Below, one piece after another: positions 1 to 9,992 of a DNA stretch of 64,000 nucleotides; within the stretch, counting starts at the first letter, position 1, and each line of letters starts with the position of its first letter. The DNA comes from Saccharothrix syringae (GTDB taxonomy: Bacteria > Actinomycetota > Actinomycetes > Mycobacteriales > Pseudonocardiaceae), in contig NZ_CP034550.1 in NCBI RefSeq assembly GCF_009498035.1, positions 9,114,001 through 9,178,000 on the forward strand, in the 5' to 3' direction. The notes under the pieces were generated by a model that saw only the letters and a program-made list of their open reading frames with translations, was not told where the DNA came from and did not search any database. Made by a program: the position numbers and the translations under genes.

Positions 1-162
1 GGCCACCGAGACGACGTCGGCGAGCTCGCAGCCGAGGTGGTCGCGCACCCGGGCGGTCAACGGCGGGTCCGCCCCGTCCCCCAGCAGACCGGCGGCCTGC
101 TCGACCAGCTTCCGCAGGCCGGTGGCGAGCGCTTTGGCTTCGATCGCGTCCAGTTCCCCCAT
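1..162 (-). CDS. N-terminus of unidentified protein (cut by window edge)
   Basis: Only the first 54 codons are visible; the frame stays open to the left edge. The ATG gives a peptide starting MGELDAIEAK, with predicted helices and a segment DHLGCELADVV. Short N-terminal domains of this look precede AAA-type ATPases in actinomycetes, but no catalytic motif is in view, so the function is not assigned. It ends ten bases before the stop of the HNH gene on the same strand, so the two may be co-transcribed. Codon use is high-GC and typical of the flank. Confidence 0.5.
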   Translation of the reverse strand, partial: MGELDAIEAKALATGLRKLVEQAAGLLGDGADPPLTARVRDHLGCELADVVSVA

Positions 163-171
163 GGGGCCACG

Positions 172-1377
172 CTACGCGGGTGGCGGGCCGATCACGCACA
201 GTTCGCGGTGGTACGCCAGGTGTCGTTCGTCAACGGCGTGCTCCGGGTGCCGGCGCAGCTCCCCGACCGACGACCGGTCGCGGACCCGGCGCACCACGCC
301 GTCCTCGTCGACGTAGAGGGCGAAGTTGTCGAACTCGACGTGGCAGTTGGCGCACAGGCACAGCACGTTGGCCGGTTCGTCCGGTCCGCCGTGCCGGCCC
401 AGGCCCCGGATGTGGGCGGCCTGGCTGCAGTAGCCGAACGCGGTGCTCATCCGGGTGCCGCAGAACTGGCACCGGTGGTCGTGCCACCGCTTGACCGCGG
501 CCGCCACCGACCGCTCGCGGGCGACCACCGACCCGGTGCGCTCGCGCCGGCCCGGCCGCGACGCCGTGCGCACCGACCCGCTCGCCGTCGCCAGCTCGTC
601 CAGGCCGAGGTCGACCAGCAGGTCCCGCTGGTCCTCGACGTCGTCGAGCAGCCGGGAGCGCAGCGCGTTGACCGCCTGGGTGCGGAAGGCCACGTCGTGC
701 CGCAGCCGGTCGTGCGGCGGCGCGGCGAACCCCGTGCCGCCGGGCTCCACCACCCACAGGTCCGGCTGCTCCAGCCCGCGGCACACCCGCTCCGGCCCGG
801 CCGCGGCCCCGTGCTCGGCGAGCACCCGCCCGAGCCCGTCCAGCGCGCTCCACGGGTGCAGCCGCGGCCGGTCCTCCTCGGCGGCCCGACCGACGGCCCA
901 CAGCAGCGCGATCGCCGCGGCGCGGTCCCGGTGGACGGCGAGCAGGCCGGCCAGGAACGCCTCCGCGGCCACCGGCGCGGCGCGGTCGCGCGCCTCGGCC
1001 ACCGGCGCGGGACGATCGCGCACCTCGACCACCGGCGCGGCGCGGTCGCGCGCCTCGACCACCGGCGCGGGACGATCGCGCACTTCGACCACCGACACCG
1101 CGCGGTCACGCACCTCGAACCCGAGGTCGCGCAGGTGTCGGACGGCGTGCGCGGCGCCGCCGCTGAAATCGCCCGGGACGAGCGGTCCCCGGCCGTCGAG
1201 GAACCCGTGGGCCACTCCGACGACCGCCTTGGAGTCGTACTCGCGGCCGTCGTGGACCAGCAGGAACCGGCGCGCCTCGCCGTAGCCGAAGCGCCGCCGG
1301 AACGCCTCGCCGCCCAGCTCGTCGTACAGCGCCAACGCCCGGAACACGTCCTGCCTGCGCACGTCGGTGTAGGCCAC
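172..1377 (-). CDS. McrA-type HNH endonuclease with ScoMcrA-like head domain
   Basis: Predicted DNA endonuclease of 401 residues. The N-terminus (about 1-90: RRQDVFRALALYDELGG, then FGYGEARRFLLVHDGR and YDSKAVVGVAHGF) looks like the head domain found in front of Streptomyces ScoMcrA-type modification-dependent restriction enzymes. A low-complexity linker of five 10-residue repeats (about 87-136) follows. The C-terminus is an HNH zinc-finger nuclease: C303-x2-C306, H322 in AAHIRGLGRH, and C345-H346 in CANCH, with the asparagine in EPANVLCLC. It faces a second HNH gene across a gap of about 50 bp, suggesting a shared control region and a joint role against modified or incoming DNA. No SRA or sulfur-binding domain is obvious in this protein. 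HNH domain certain, biological target inferred. Confidence 0.8.
   Translation of the reverse strand: MAYTDVRRQDVFRALALYDELGGEAFRRRFGYGEARRFLLVHDGREYDSKAVVGVAHGFLDGRGPLVPGDFSGGAAHAVRHLRDLGFEVRDRAVSVVEVRDRPAPVVEARDRAAPVVEVRDRPAPVAEARDRAAPVAAEAFLAGLLAVHRDRAAAIALLWAVGRAAEEDRPRLHPWSALDGLGRVLAEHGAAAGPERVCRGLEQPDLWVVEPGGTGFAAPPHDRLRHDVAFRTQAVNALRSRLLDDVEDQRDLLVDLGLDELATASGSVRTASRPGRRERTGSVVARERSVAAAVKRWHDHRCQFCGTRMSTAFGYCSQAAHIRGLGRHGGPDEPANVLCLCANCHVEFDNFALYVDEDGVVRRVRDRSSVGELRRHPEHAVDERHLAYHRELCVIGPPPA
971..1120 (-). repeat. Five 30-bp tandem repeats inside the HNH gene
   Basis: Five in-frame 30-bp units begin with accggcgcgg; units 1 and 3 (cgcggtcgcg) alternate with units 2 and 4 (gacgatcgcg), so there is a 60-bp higher-order period, and the fifth unit has drifted. 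They encode a flexible Arg/Asp/Pro/Val linker between the head domain and the rest of the endonuclease. Such repeats expand and contract easily. Confidence 0.9.
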
Positions 1378-1430
1378 CTTCCGGAGCGTAGCCGCAACGC
1401 CGGGGCACGCGTTCTGGCACGGTGTGCCGC

Positions 1431-2369
1431 ATGGCGGTGGAGCGCGGGGGCAACGCGCCGGACGTGGTGTGGCCGCTCGCCGGCCCCGGCCGGTGGGACG
1501 GGGGCGACCTGGTCCGGGTGCTGGAGACGCTGGTCAGGTACCGGCGGAACGGGCGGCCGGCGCGGCACAAGCCGCTGGCGCTGGTGTGGGCGATCGGGCA
1601 GCTCGTGCGCGGGCACGACCGGCTGTTCGAGTGGGCGGAGTTCCGCGAGCCCGTGGGCGAGCTGCTGCGCGAGTTCGGCCACCGCGACAACCGCGTCACG
1701 CCGCAGTACCCGTTCTGGCACCTGGGGTCGGCGCCCGCGCTGTGGGAGCGGCACGGGCTGACCGGGGAGCCGACGGCCGCCGACGTGCGGTCCCGGGCCG
1801 GGTTCACCGCGCGGGCCGCCGAGCTGCTGGGCGACGTGGCGGTGCGGGAGCGGGCGCTGGGCGTGCTGCGGGACGTCCACCTCGCGGGGGTCGACCACGC
1901 GGCGCTGTGGCGGCGGGTCGGGCTCTCCGTGGATCAGCCGCGCTTCGCGGTGTTCGACGGGACGGCGTCGGCGACCTACCGGCGGGAGCAGGCGTGGCTG
2001 CGGCGGCTGCTGGTCGGGGACGTCGCCGAGGCGCGGTGCGCGCTGTGCGGGCGGCTGCTGCCGGTGGACCTGCTGGTCGCCGCGCACGTGAAGCCGCGGG
2101 CGCGGTGCGACCCGGCCGAGCGCGGCGACCTGCGCAACGTCGCGATGCTCGCGTGCTCGCTCGGCTGCGACCGGCTCTACGAGCTGGGCTACCTCGCCGT
2201 CGACGAGCGTGGTGCGGTGCTGGTCTCCGCCGACGACCTGCCGGAGCTGCGCGCACTGGCCGGGCGCGTGGTGGGGGCGCACCACGAGCGGTCGGCCGGC
2301 TACTTCGCGTGGCACCGCGAACACGTGTTCCGGGGTCGCCGGGGAAGGGCTGTCGGCGGGTCTCGTTAG
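1431..2369 (+). CDS. HNH endonuclease with DNA sulfur-binding-like domain
   Basis: A 312-residue protein that resembles phosphorothioate-dependent restriction enzymes of the ScoMcrA/SprMcrA type. Residues about 28-110 carry the sulfur-binding-domain pattern: YRRNGRPARHKPLALVWAIG, then EPVGELLREFG and YPFWHLG. The C-terminus is a compact zinc HNH: C203-x2-C206, AAHVKPR (H219), C232/C236 in ACSLGCDRLYELGYL. The ATG at 1431 is preferred to the GTG three codons upstream, although neither has a strong ribosome site. It ends ten bases before recQ on the same strand, so the two are probably one transcript. Family assignment rests on motif memory; the sulfur-binding residues need structural confirmation. 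Confidence 0.75.
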   Translation: MAVERGGNAPDVVWPLAGPGRWDGGDLVRVLETLVRYRRNGRPARHKPLALVWAIGQLVRGHDRLFEWAEFREPVGELLREFGHRDNRVTPQYPFWHLGSAPALWERHGLTGEPTAADVRSRAGFTARAAELLGDVAVRERALGVLRDVHLAGVDHAALWRRVGLSVDQPRFAVFDGTASATYRREQAWLRRLLVGDVAEARCALCGRLLPVDLLVAAHVKPRARCDPAERGDLRNVAMLACSLGCDRLYELGYLAVDERGAVLVSADDLPELRALAGRVVGAHHERSAGYFAWHREHVFRGRRGRAVGGSR

Positions 2370-2378
2370 GATCGGGCA

Positions 2379-4183
<1,805 letters not shown>

Positions 4184-4187
<4 letters not shown>

Positions 4188-5107
4188 GCGGGACCGAGCC
4201 GCACCCGACCGAGCCGCACCCGACCGACCTGCGCGCCGACTGCTCGCGCTGCTTCGGCCTGTGCTGCGTGGTCCCGGCGTTCGCCAGGTCCAGCGACTTC
4301 GCGATCGACAAGCCCGCCCGCACGCCGTGCCCGAACCTGGGCGCGGACTCCCGCTGCGGCATCCACGCCCGGCTCCGCGACCGCGGCTTCACCGGCTGCA
4401 CGGTCTACGACTGCTTCGGCGCCGGCCAGCAGGTCTCCCGGGTGACCTTCGGCGGGGTGGACTGGCGCGACGACCCGGCGTCGGCCGGTGCGATGTTCGA
4501 CGTGTTCCCGGTGGTGCGCAGGCTGCACGAGCTGCAGTGGTACCTGACCGCCACGCTCGCGCTCGCGCCCGCCCGACCGGTGCACGCCGAGGCCGAGCGG
4601 CTGCGCGCGGAGCTGGCCGGCCTGGCCGGCGGCACCCCGCGGGAGCTGCTGGCGCTGGACCTCGACCCGCACTGGGGCCGGGTCAACGAGCTGCTGCTCC
4701 GGGCCAGCGGGCTGGTGCGGGGCAAGGGCCGCGACCGCCGGGGCGCCGACCTGGTCGGCAAGGACCTGCGGGGGGCGGGGATGCGCGCGCACGGCCTGCG
4801 CGGCGCCTACCTGATCGGCGCGAACCTGGCGGGCGCCGACCTGCGGCTGGTCGACTTCACCGGTGCCGACCTGCGCGGGGCCGACCTGTCCGGCGCGGAC
4901 CTGACCGGCGCGTTCTACCTCACCCAGGCCCAGCTCGACTCGGCCCGCGGCGACCGGTCGACCCGCCTGCCCGCCGGTCTGGCGCACCCCGCCCACTGGG
5001 GCGGAGCACCAGCCCGGCAGGAAGCACGCCGGGAAGCCCCACCGCGAGGCGTCACCGCGTCCCGAGGCCGCCCGGCAGCGCGTCGACCGGGGCGACCCCG
5101 GCGTTGA
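4184..5107 (+). CDS. Cys-rich N-terminal domain plus pentapeptide repeats
   Basis: A 307-residue protein starting in an ATGA overlap with the recQ stop, so translationally coupled to it. The first 90 residues have a metal-binding look ([14 protein letters not shown], then [13 protein letters not shown] and CTVYDCFG), resembling cysteine clusters of zinc/iron-binding YkgJ-type proteins. Residues about 185-245 are pentapeptide repeats of the A(D/N)LxG type ([14 protein letters not shown]), which fold as a right-handed beta helix. Proteins of this layout are common in actinomycetes but have no established function. Coupling to a helicase and the presence of pentapeptide repeats (known in gyrase-protecting DNA mimics) are suggestive only. 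Confidence 0.85.
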
Positions 5108-5448
5108 CGCGGCCCGGCTCCCGCTCCGCCGCCAGGTAGCCGCCCGGCGCCCGGCCCACCACCCGCGGTCCGGCGTCGCGCGCGCAGAGCGGCGCGGTGG
5201 GCGTCGAGCGGCGCCACCTGGAGGGCGGCTCCGTCCCTGCCGCGTCGCGAAGGAGCACCCGACCGGAAGCCCGCCGGTCGAGGTCGTGTCCGGGTTGACG
5301 ACACAGCGTAACTTTCTGCTCATGTGCAATGACGGAGGGTCAGTGAACGCCTCCAGCCGTTCGACGCGTTCCGCGCCGGCACCCGGCGTGGCAAGGTGAA
5401 GATTCGATAATTGGTCTGGACCTCATTCCCCGGAGAGGACCTTCGACG
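5108..5448. other. Gap with no convincing gene
   Basis: About 340 bp. A minus-strand frame (stop near 5052, reading RVVGRAPGGYLAAEREPG) looks protein-like for some 40 codons but shifts frame upstream and overlaps the pentapeptide gene, so it may be a decayed remnant. The last 120 bp are less GC-rich and should hold the promoter of the AraC gene. Confidence 0.5.
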
Positions 5449-6339
5449 ATGCGCGGCACCACCGTGTTACCGGGAACCCCCTGCCAGGCACCGCGCGAGG
5501 GCGAGCTGCCGATGCACCGGCTGGAGGTGCCGGTGCCCGACGCGCCGCCGTTCGCCGTGGGCACGTTCGACGCGATGGGCCCGATGTCGCGGGCGGCGTT
5601 CCCCCACCGGCACACCTTCCACGAGATCGTCTACGTCACCGACGGCACCGGCGCGCACGTGGTCGACCTGGCCCGCTGGGAGCTGGCGCCGCCGCACCTG
5701 TGCGTCATCTCGCCCGGCCAGGTGCACCACTGGGTCGACGTGCGCGGCCTGGACGGTTTCGTCGTGCTGTTCACCGACGACTTCCTGCTCGACCACCCCG
5801 CCGACCGCGACCTGCTGCGCCGGCTGAGCGGGCGGCCGTGGCTGACGCCCGACGAGCACGCCCACCACCGGATGCTGGGGCTGCTGGCCGAGCTGGAGGA
5901 GGAGTACCGGCGCGGCGCCGACGGCGCGGGGTCGGTGCTGCGCGCCCTGCTGCACGTGCTGGTGGTGCGCGCCGGCCGGCTGTCCGCGACCCCCGCCGCC
6001 GCGCCCGCGCCCGCCGGGGCGGTGGCCGGCGAGTTCGCCCGGCTGGCCGACCGCACCGACCACGGGCTGTGGTCCGTGCGGGCCTACGCGGAGCGCATCG
6101 GCGTGACCCCGGGCTACCTGACCGAGGTGGTCAAGGCGGCCACCGGGCGCACCCCGTCCGCGCTGGTCCGGGAGGCGCGCACGCGCGAGGCCAAGCGGCT
6201 GCTGGCCAAGACGGACCTGGCCGTGCGGCAGGTCGCGGCCCGGGTCGGGTTCGCCGACCCGGCCTACTTCTGCCGGTTCTTCCGCCGCGAGACCGGCATG
6301 AGCCCGGGCGGCTTCCGCCGCGTCGCCGACGACCGTTAA
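5449..6339 (+). CDS. AraC-family transcriptional regulator with cupin sensor
   Basis: A 296-residue regulator. Residues about 20-110 form a cupin (FPHRHTFHEIVYVTDGTGAHVV, then ISPGQVHHWVD) that would bind a small ligand. The C-terminal third is a double helix-turn-helix of the AraC/XylS type: YAERIGVTPGYLTEVVKAATG and VAARVGFADPAYFCRFFRRETGMSPG. The ATG at 5449 has GGAGAGGA at a good distance; an internal ATG at 5512 with GAGGGCGAG is also possible and would start just before the cupin. It lies 120 bp upstream of a secreted dioxygenase gene on the same strand, which it may control; that link is inferred from position only. Confidence 0.88.
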   Translation: MRGTTVLPGTPCQAPREGELPMHRLEVPVPDAPPFAVGTFDAMGPMSRAAFPHRHTFHEIVYVTDGTGAHVVDLARWELAPPHLCVISPGQVHHWVDVRGLDGFVVLFTDDFLLDHPADRDLLRRLSGRPWLTPDEHAHHRMLGLLAELEEEYRRGADGAGSVLRALLHVLVVRAGRLSATPAAAPAPAGAVAGEFARLADRTDHGLWSVRAYAERIGVTPGYLTEVVKAATGRTPSALVREARTREAKRLLAKTDLAVRQVAARVGFADPAYFCRFFRRETGMSPGGFRRVADDR

Positions 6340-6459
6340 CACCTGGCAACAGCGCCCCCGAGGATCACCACGACGGGCCGGTTCCGTCCATCGTCCGCAG
6401 GTGAGCGGCCCTCGTAGGTTCGAGGTGATCCCCGAACAACGCCCCCACGAGGAGCAGTC

Positions 6460-7296
6460 ATGGATGCATCCGCGGACGGCACCGACGAGCGCCGGTTCAG
6501 CCGTAAATCGGTGCTGCGCGCCGCGGTCGCGGCCGGCGTGGCGCTGCCCGTCGCGATGATGGGCGTGCCCGCCCTGGCCCGCACCGTCGGCCAGGAAGGC
6601 GGTCTGCTGGAGCCGACGCCCATGTGCGACGACGGTGACGACCCGACGCCGCCGCAGACCGAGGGCCCGTACTTCAAGCCGAACTCGCCCCGCCGCACGT
6701 CACTGGTCGACGCCGGCACGCCCGGCACCCGCCTGACCGTGACCGGCTACGTGTTCGGCCTGGCGTGCCAGCCGATCGCCAACGCCCTGCTGGACTTCTG
6801 GCAGGCCGACGTCAACGGCGTGTACGACAACACGGGCTTCCGCTTCCGCGGCCACCAGTTCACCAACGCCAACGGCGCCTTCACCCTGTCCACCATCGTG
6901 CCGGGCCTGTACCCGGGGCGGACGCGGCACATCCACGTGAAGGTGCAGGCCCCCGGCCGCCCGGTGCTGACCACGCAGCTGTACTTCCCCGGCGAACCGC
7001 GCAACCAGACCGACACGATCTTCGACCCGCGGCTGCTGATGACGGTGCGCAGCGTCGGGAGCGGCCGGGAGGCGGCGTTCGACTTCGTGCTGAACGTGCC
7101 GCAGAGCAGCACCAACCCCACGACGACGACCACCACCACCCCGTCCCAGCCGGGCGGCACGTGGGCGTCGGGCACCAACTACGTGGCAGGCGACCAGGTC
7201 ACCTACGGCGGTGCCGGGTACGTGTGCCTCCAGGCGCACCTGGCCCAGCCGGGCTGGGAGCCGCCGAACGTCCCCGCCCTGTGGCGGGCGGCGTAG
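6460..7296 (+). CDS. Secreted intradiol dioxygenase with chitin-binding C-terminus
   Basis: A 278-residue exported protein. The N-terminus has an arginine pair and hydrophobic stretch (RRFSRKSVLRAAVAAGVALP), consistent with Tat export. The central domain is an intradiol ring-cleavage dioxygenase: GPYFKPNSPRR, FWQADVNGVYDN and PGLYPGRTRHIHVKV. The expected non-haem iron ligands are Y122, Y151, H157 and H159. After a Thr-rich linker the last 45 residues (WASGTNYVAGDQVTYGGAGY ... LWRAA) match the carbohydrate-binding module 5/12 pattern. The family opens catechol-type rings using O2; attachment to a polymer-binding module suggests action on aromatics near chitin or plant debris. GAGGAG precedes the ATG. 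Confidence 0.9.
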   Translation: MDASADGTDERRFSRKSVLRAAVAAGVALPVAMMGVPALARTVGQEGGLLEPTPMCDDGDDPTPPQTEGPYFKPNSPRRTSLVDAGTPGTRLTVTGYVFGLACQPIANALLDFWQADVNGVYDNTGFRFRGHQFTNANGAFTLSTIVPGLYPGRTRHIHVKVQAPGRPVLTTQLYFPGEPRNQTDTIFDPRLLMTVRSVGSGREAAFDFVLNVPQSSTNPTTTTTTTPSQPGGTWASGTNYVAGDQVTYGGAGYVCLQAHLAQPGWEPPNVPALWRAA

Positions 7297-7311
7297 GCGC
7301 GCCCTCCGAGA

Positions 7312-7348
7312 GCGACCCCCGCGTGAGTCCTCGCCACGCGGGGGTCGC
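7312..7348 (+). terminator. Rho-independent-like hairpin after the dioxygenase gene
   Basis: A perfect 14-bp stem, gcgacccccgcgtg paired with cacgcgggggtcgc, around a 9-base loop, begins 15 bp after the stop codon. No T run follows, as is usual for actinomycete terminators. Confidence 0.85.
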
Positions 7349-7564
7349 CGCGTGAACAGCGGGCGAACCCGGCTCTCCCGTGCCCGCGAGAACTACCGCG
7401 CCCGGTGTGACCGGGTGGTTGGTGACCGTCGCGGTGGGCGGCCGGTGGCTGTTCCGGGCGCCGCCGCCCAGCCGCGAGGAGGCTGAAGGTCTACGGCACG
7501 CTCCTGCCGGCAGCCAAGGCGGTGTCCGCGGGGTGTCCAGCGCGCCACGGGCCGACCGCCCGCT

Positions 7565-7960
7565 TCACCGTGCCGTCGTGAGCGCGGCCCGCACCTTGTC
7601 CAGCACCGCGTTCTCCGCCCGACCGACACGCCCGTCGGCCGAGGCGACCTCCCGGCACATCGCCACGACCGCGTTCGCGAACGCCTGCGCCTCCGCGGTC
7701 GACCGCGCGGACACCAGCGCGACGGACTCGCGCAACGCCTCCAGCACACCGATCTCCACGTCGGCCATCGAACCCGCCGGCAACTCGGGCGCACCCGCGT
7801 CCACCGCACCGCGAACCGCCGGCGGCAACATGGCCATGGCCCGGATGCCGGCGTGGCTCTCGCGGTCCACTTCCCCCTCGTCGGCGACCGAGACGAGGAC
7901 CATCGCGCCGTAGACGGCCGTGCGCAGCGTCTTGCCCTCGGCGTCCGTGTAACCACCCAT
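7565..7960 (-). CDS. TerB-like small helical protein
   Basis: A 131-residue acidic, all-helical protein with no signal peptide. Two segments resemble the metal-binding helices of TerB/DjlA-like domains: VSVADEGEVDRESHAGI and CREVASADGRVGRAENAVLDKV. Such domains occur in tellurite-resistance and phage-response proteins, but function is unknown for this one. The ATG at 7960 is placed six bases after AGGGTG; a GTG three codons upstream is the alternative. The next sequence upstream is a decayed reductase-family gene on the same strand. Confidence 0.7.
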   Translation of the reverse strand: MGGYTDAEGKTLRTAVYGAMVLVSVADEGEVDRESHAGIRAMAMLPPAVRGAVDAGAPELPAGSMADVEIGVLEALRESVALVSARSTAEAQAFANAVVAMCREVASADGRVGRAENAVLDKVRAALTTAR

Positions 7961-7974
7961 GTGGATCACCCTAG

Positions 7975-8262
7975 ATGCCGCCGGGCGCGTAGGTCAGGTT
8001 CACCGGGCCGGACGGTGAAGCTGCCGTACACCACGATGTCCTTGCCCGGCCACTGCTTGGGCGCGGCCACGTCCCTCGATCACGCGCGCGTTCCCCCAGC
8101 GCGGGTGGTGGCCACCACCTTGGGCATGCGGTGCAGCAGTTCGGCGTACTCATCGGTGTTGCCGGACCAGGCACGCGCGAACGCCTCGTGGGACACGCGC
8201 CCGCACAGGAACAGGTCGCTGCCCCGCAACGCGTCAACGGCACCGCGCCTGCTGGTTCCGCC
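7975..8262 (-). pseudogene. Decayed dihydrofolate-reductase-family gene (RibD C-terminal type)
   Basis: Minus-strand frames read ALRGSDLFLCGRVSHEAF and YAELLHRMPKVVATT, then after a frame change PKQWPGKDIVVYGSFTV. This order (first strand, central helix, then GKDIVVYGS) is the standard layout of DHFR-like RibD-C proteins of actinomycetes. The pieces are in different frames, a stop (TGA) interrupts the join, and both ends are missing. Confidently a remnant; it marks decay just outside the proposed island edge. Confidence 0.8.
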
Positions 8263-8409
8263 GCGGGTCGAGACCTGATTTGCGGCTGGGAGGAATCGCC
8301 GGGCACCACGGGCCCGACGGGGGAATGGGCGGGCGGCGCACCGTCCACAACGGCCGCACGCCCCCTGCCCGCCCGGCGGGACAGGAACGCGGTCCGGCGC
8401 GGTGCTGAG

Positions 8410-8426
8410 CGTGCCCCCGGTGCGAC
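8410..8426. repeat. Left att-like copy of the tRNA-Leu 3' end
   Basis: cgtgcccccggtgcgac is identical to positions 27471-27487. Fifteen of the 17 bases are the 3' terminal bases of the tRNA (complement strand). The last eight bases coincide with the beginning of the CRISPR leader homology. Confidence 0.65.
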
Positions 8427-8634
8427 CTGTACCGCATTGACACCGGATTATCGGGCCGGTGACCTGGTATTTCGCGTCCGTCTGCCGCTCGACAGGACAT
8501 CCCACCATCCGGTGACCAAATCATAAGTCGTCGGCCAGTGCTCTGGTGTGACGTCGCCTCACCGGAGCAGACTCCAGGCGGACAAACTGAAAGAAAAACG
8601 ACGATCGGGCCTATATTGTGCCTGGTCAAGAAGT
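8419..8634 (+). promoter_or_regulatory. Leader of CRISPR array 1
   Basis: A 216-bp leader homologous over its whole length to the one before array 2. The first 85 bp (from ggtgcgac through ctgccgctcgacaggaca) are nearly identical, the middle has drifted, and the last 50 bp (gacaaactgaa ... tgcctggtca ... gt) are conserved up to the first repeat. The repeat-proximal part is A/T-rich for this genome, as expected for a leader that carries the array promoter and integration signals. Confidence 0.75.
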
Positions 8635-9395
8635 GTCTTCCCCGCGCGAGCGGGGGTGGTCCCACGTTGTCGTCGGCCCACTCGTCGGGGCGCAAGTCTT
8701 CCCCCGCGCGAGCGGGGGTGGTCCGGCGCAGTGCCAGAACTCCCGCCACGCCCGGTCGTCTTCCCCGCGCGAGCGGGGGTGGTCCGACCGCGCGCACACG
8801 CTCGCGGAACCCGGCCATGTCTTCCCCGCGCGAGCGGGGGTGGTCCCCCGCACGCGTCGCGACTGCCCGGCGGCGGTCGGTCTTCCCCGCGCGAGCGGGG
8901 GTGGTCCCGCCATGGGCGAGCTGAACGGAACTCCGGTGACGTCTTCCCCGCGCGAGCGGGGGTGGTCCGACCGCGCGCACACGCTCGCGGAACCCGGCCA
9001 TGTCTTCCCCGCGCGAGCGGGGGTGGTCCCCCGCACGCGTCGCGACTGCCCGGCGGCGGTCGGTCTTCCCCGCGCGAGCGGGGGTGGTCCCGCCATGGGC
9101 GAGCTGAACGGAACTCCGGTGACGTCTTCCCCGCGCGAGCGGGGGTGGTCCGTTCACGTGGCACGTCACGCACGGCCCGTCCGTGTCTTCCCCGCGCGAG
9201 CGGGGGTGGTCCGGACACCACCCGCGACGCGGAGTCCCGGCTCAAGTCTTCCCCGCGCGAGCGGGGGTGGTCCAAGGTGAACTTCGCGGCCCGTCAGACC
9301 TGGGAGGTCTTCCCCGCGCGAGCGGGGGTGGTCCCTACAGCTATCAGATCGACGAGCGGGTTGCATCGTCTTCCCCGCGCGAGCGGGGGTGGTCC
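8635..9395 (+). CRISPR. CRISPR array 1, type I-E-like repeats: 13 repeats, 12 spacers
   Basis: Repeats are 28 bp, beginning GTCTTCCCCGCGCGAGCGGG and ending GGTGGTCC, with the internal CCCCGC/GCGGGG hairpin typical of type I-E repeats. All 12 spacers are 33 bp (61-bp period). Repeat 2 has one extra C. Spacers 3-5 are repeated exactly as spacers 6-8, leaving nine distinct spacers. Several spacers read as open coding sequence (for example KVNFAARQTWE), consistent with capture from phage or plasmid genes. Orientation is set by the leader on the left. No cas gene is found in the window, so processing must depend on Cas proteins encoded elsewhere, if any. Confidence 0.97.
8786..9151 (+). repeat. 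Exact 183-bp block duplication inside CRISPR array 1
   Basis: Positions 8786-8968 (three spacers with their repeats) are repeated without change at 8969-9151. This must have arisen by recombination between repeats, not by new acquisition, because the order and sequence of three spacers are kept. Confidence 0.95.
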
Positions 9396-9659
9396 GGCGC
9401 CACCGGCCCCACCGGGTCAAGCGGTGCGCCCCTGGTGCTGTTGGTCACATGGGCGGAATGCCGGTCGAGCTGCGCCGCTGCCCACGCCGGGTCACCGCGA
9501 TCATCGTGGCCGTCCTCGTCCTGCACCACGCCGAGACCCGCCGCCAACCACGGTGAGAGCACCTCGCTGCGGCCCACCCCGCGCCCCGTGCCGGTTCGGC
9601 AGGCACCACCACCGCAGATCACGACTACGCGGTTGACGTCGGTCCTGCCGGGCGCGTGG
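9396..9659. other. Gap downstream of CRISPR array 1, no gene recognised
   Basis: About 265 bp of high-GC sequence between the last repeat and an EF-hand gene remnant. Open frames exist on both strands but show no recognisable domain or ribosome site. Confidence 0.4.
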
Positions 9660-9920
9660 TCACTCATCGCAGCCGACAACTCCCGGAAGGACTGGTTTCG
9701 GCGAACGGACGCCGACGACATGATCAGCAAGGAGGAGTTCGGCAGGTTCCTGCGGGAGGTCTGGGGTACTACCGCACCCGAGGCGGTGGAGGTGTTCACG
9801 GATCTGGACGAGGACGAGGACGAACGCATCACCCGCCAGCAGTTCCTCCAGTCGGTTCGGGAGTTCTACCACTCCACGGACCCGGGTGCGTCGGGCAGCA
9901 AGTATTTCGGGCGACTCTGA
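9660..9920 (+). pseudogene. 3' remnant of an EF-hand calcium-binding protein gene
   Basis: The frame reads MISKEEFGRFLREVWG and later EDERITRQQFLQSVREFY, ending SKYFGRL. The second loop keeps D-x-D-x-D at positions 1, 3 and 5 but has Gln at position 12; the first has lost the residue at position 1. This is the C-terminal half of the calerythrin-like EF-hand proteins common in actinomycetes (normally about 180 residues). The N-terminal half is missing and there is no start with a ribosome site, so it is called a truncated gene beside the CRISPR array. Confidence 0.75.
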
Positions 9921-9992
9921 CACGGACGTGGAATCCATGTGACCCGATCGTGGCGTCGAGTCCGCCCTTGATCGTCGCGATATGTCGGGTGG

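Noticed and set aside
37..1761. Long plus-strand frame (574 codons) across the first HNH gene and beyond
   Set aside because: It is the mirror frame of the HNH gene in GC-rich DNA: Arg/Pro/Val-rich, no domain, and it crosses two real genes on opposite strands.
5052..5258. 68-codon minus-strand frame ending GLGTR
   Set aside because: Protein-like in part, but overlaps the pentapeptide gene, has no ribosome site, and similar sequence upstream is in another frame. Left as a possible remnant only.
8400..8530. Possible short peptide or cas gene remnant in the conserved leader block (DLVFRVRLPLDRT)
   Set aside because: The peptide is similar in both leaders, but only because the DNA is nearly identical; there is no start codon with a ribosome site and no convincing match to a Cas family.
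8234..9420. Several frames of repetitive peptides (DHPRSRGED, PRASGGGP, SPRERGWS)
   Set aside because: These are CRISPR repeats translated in different frames, a common annotation error.
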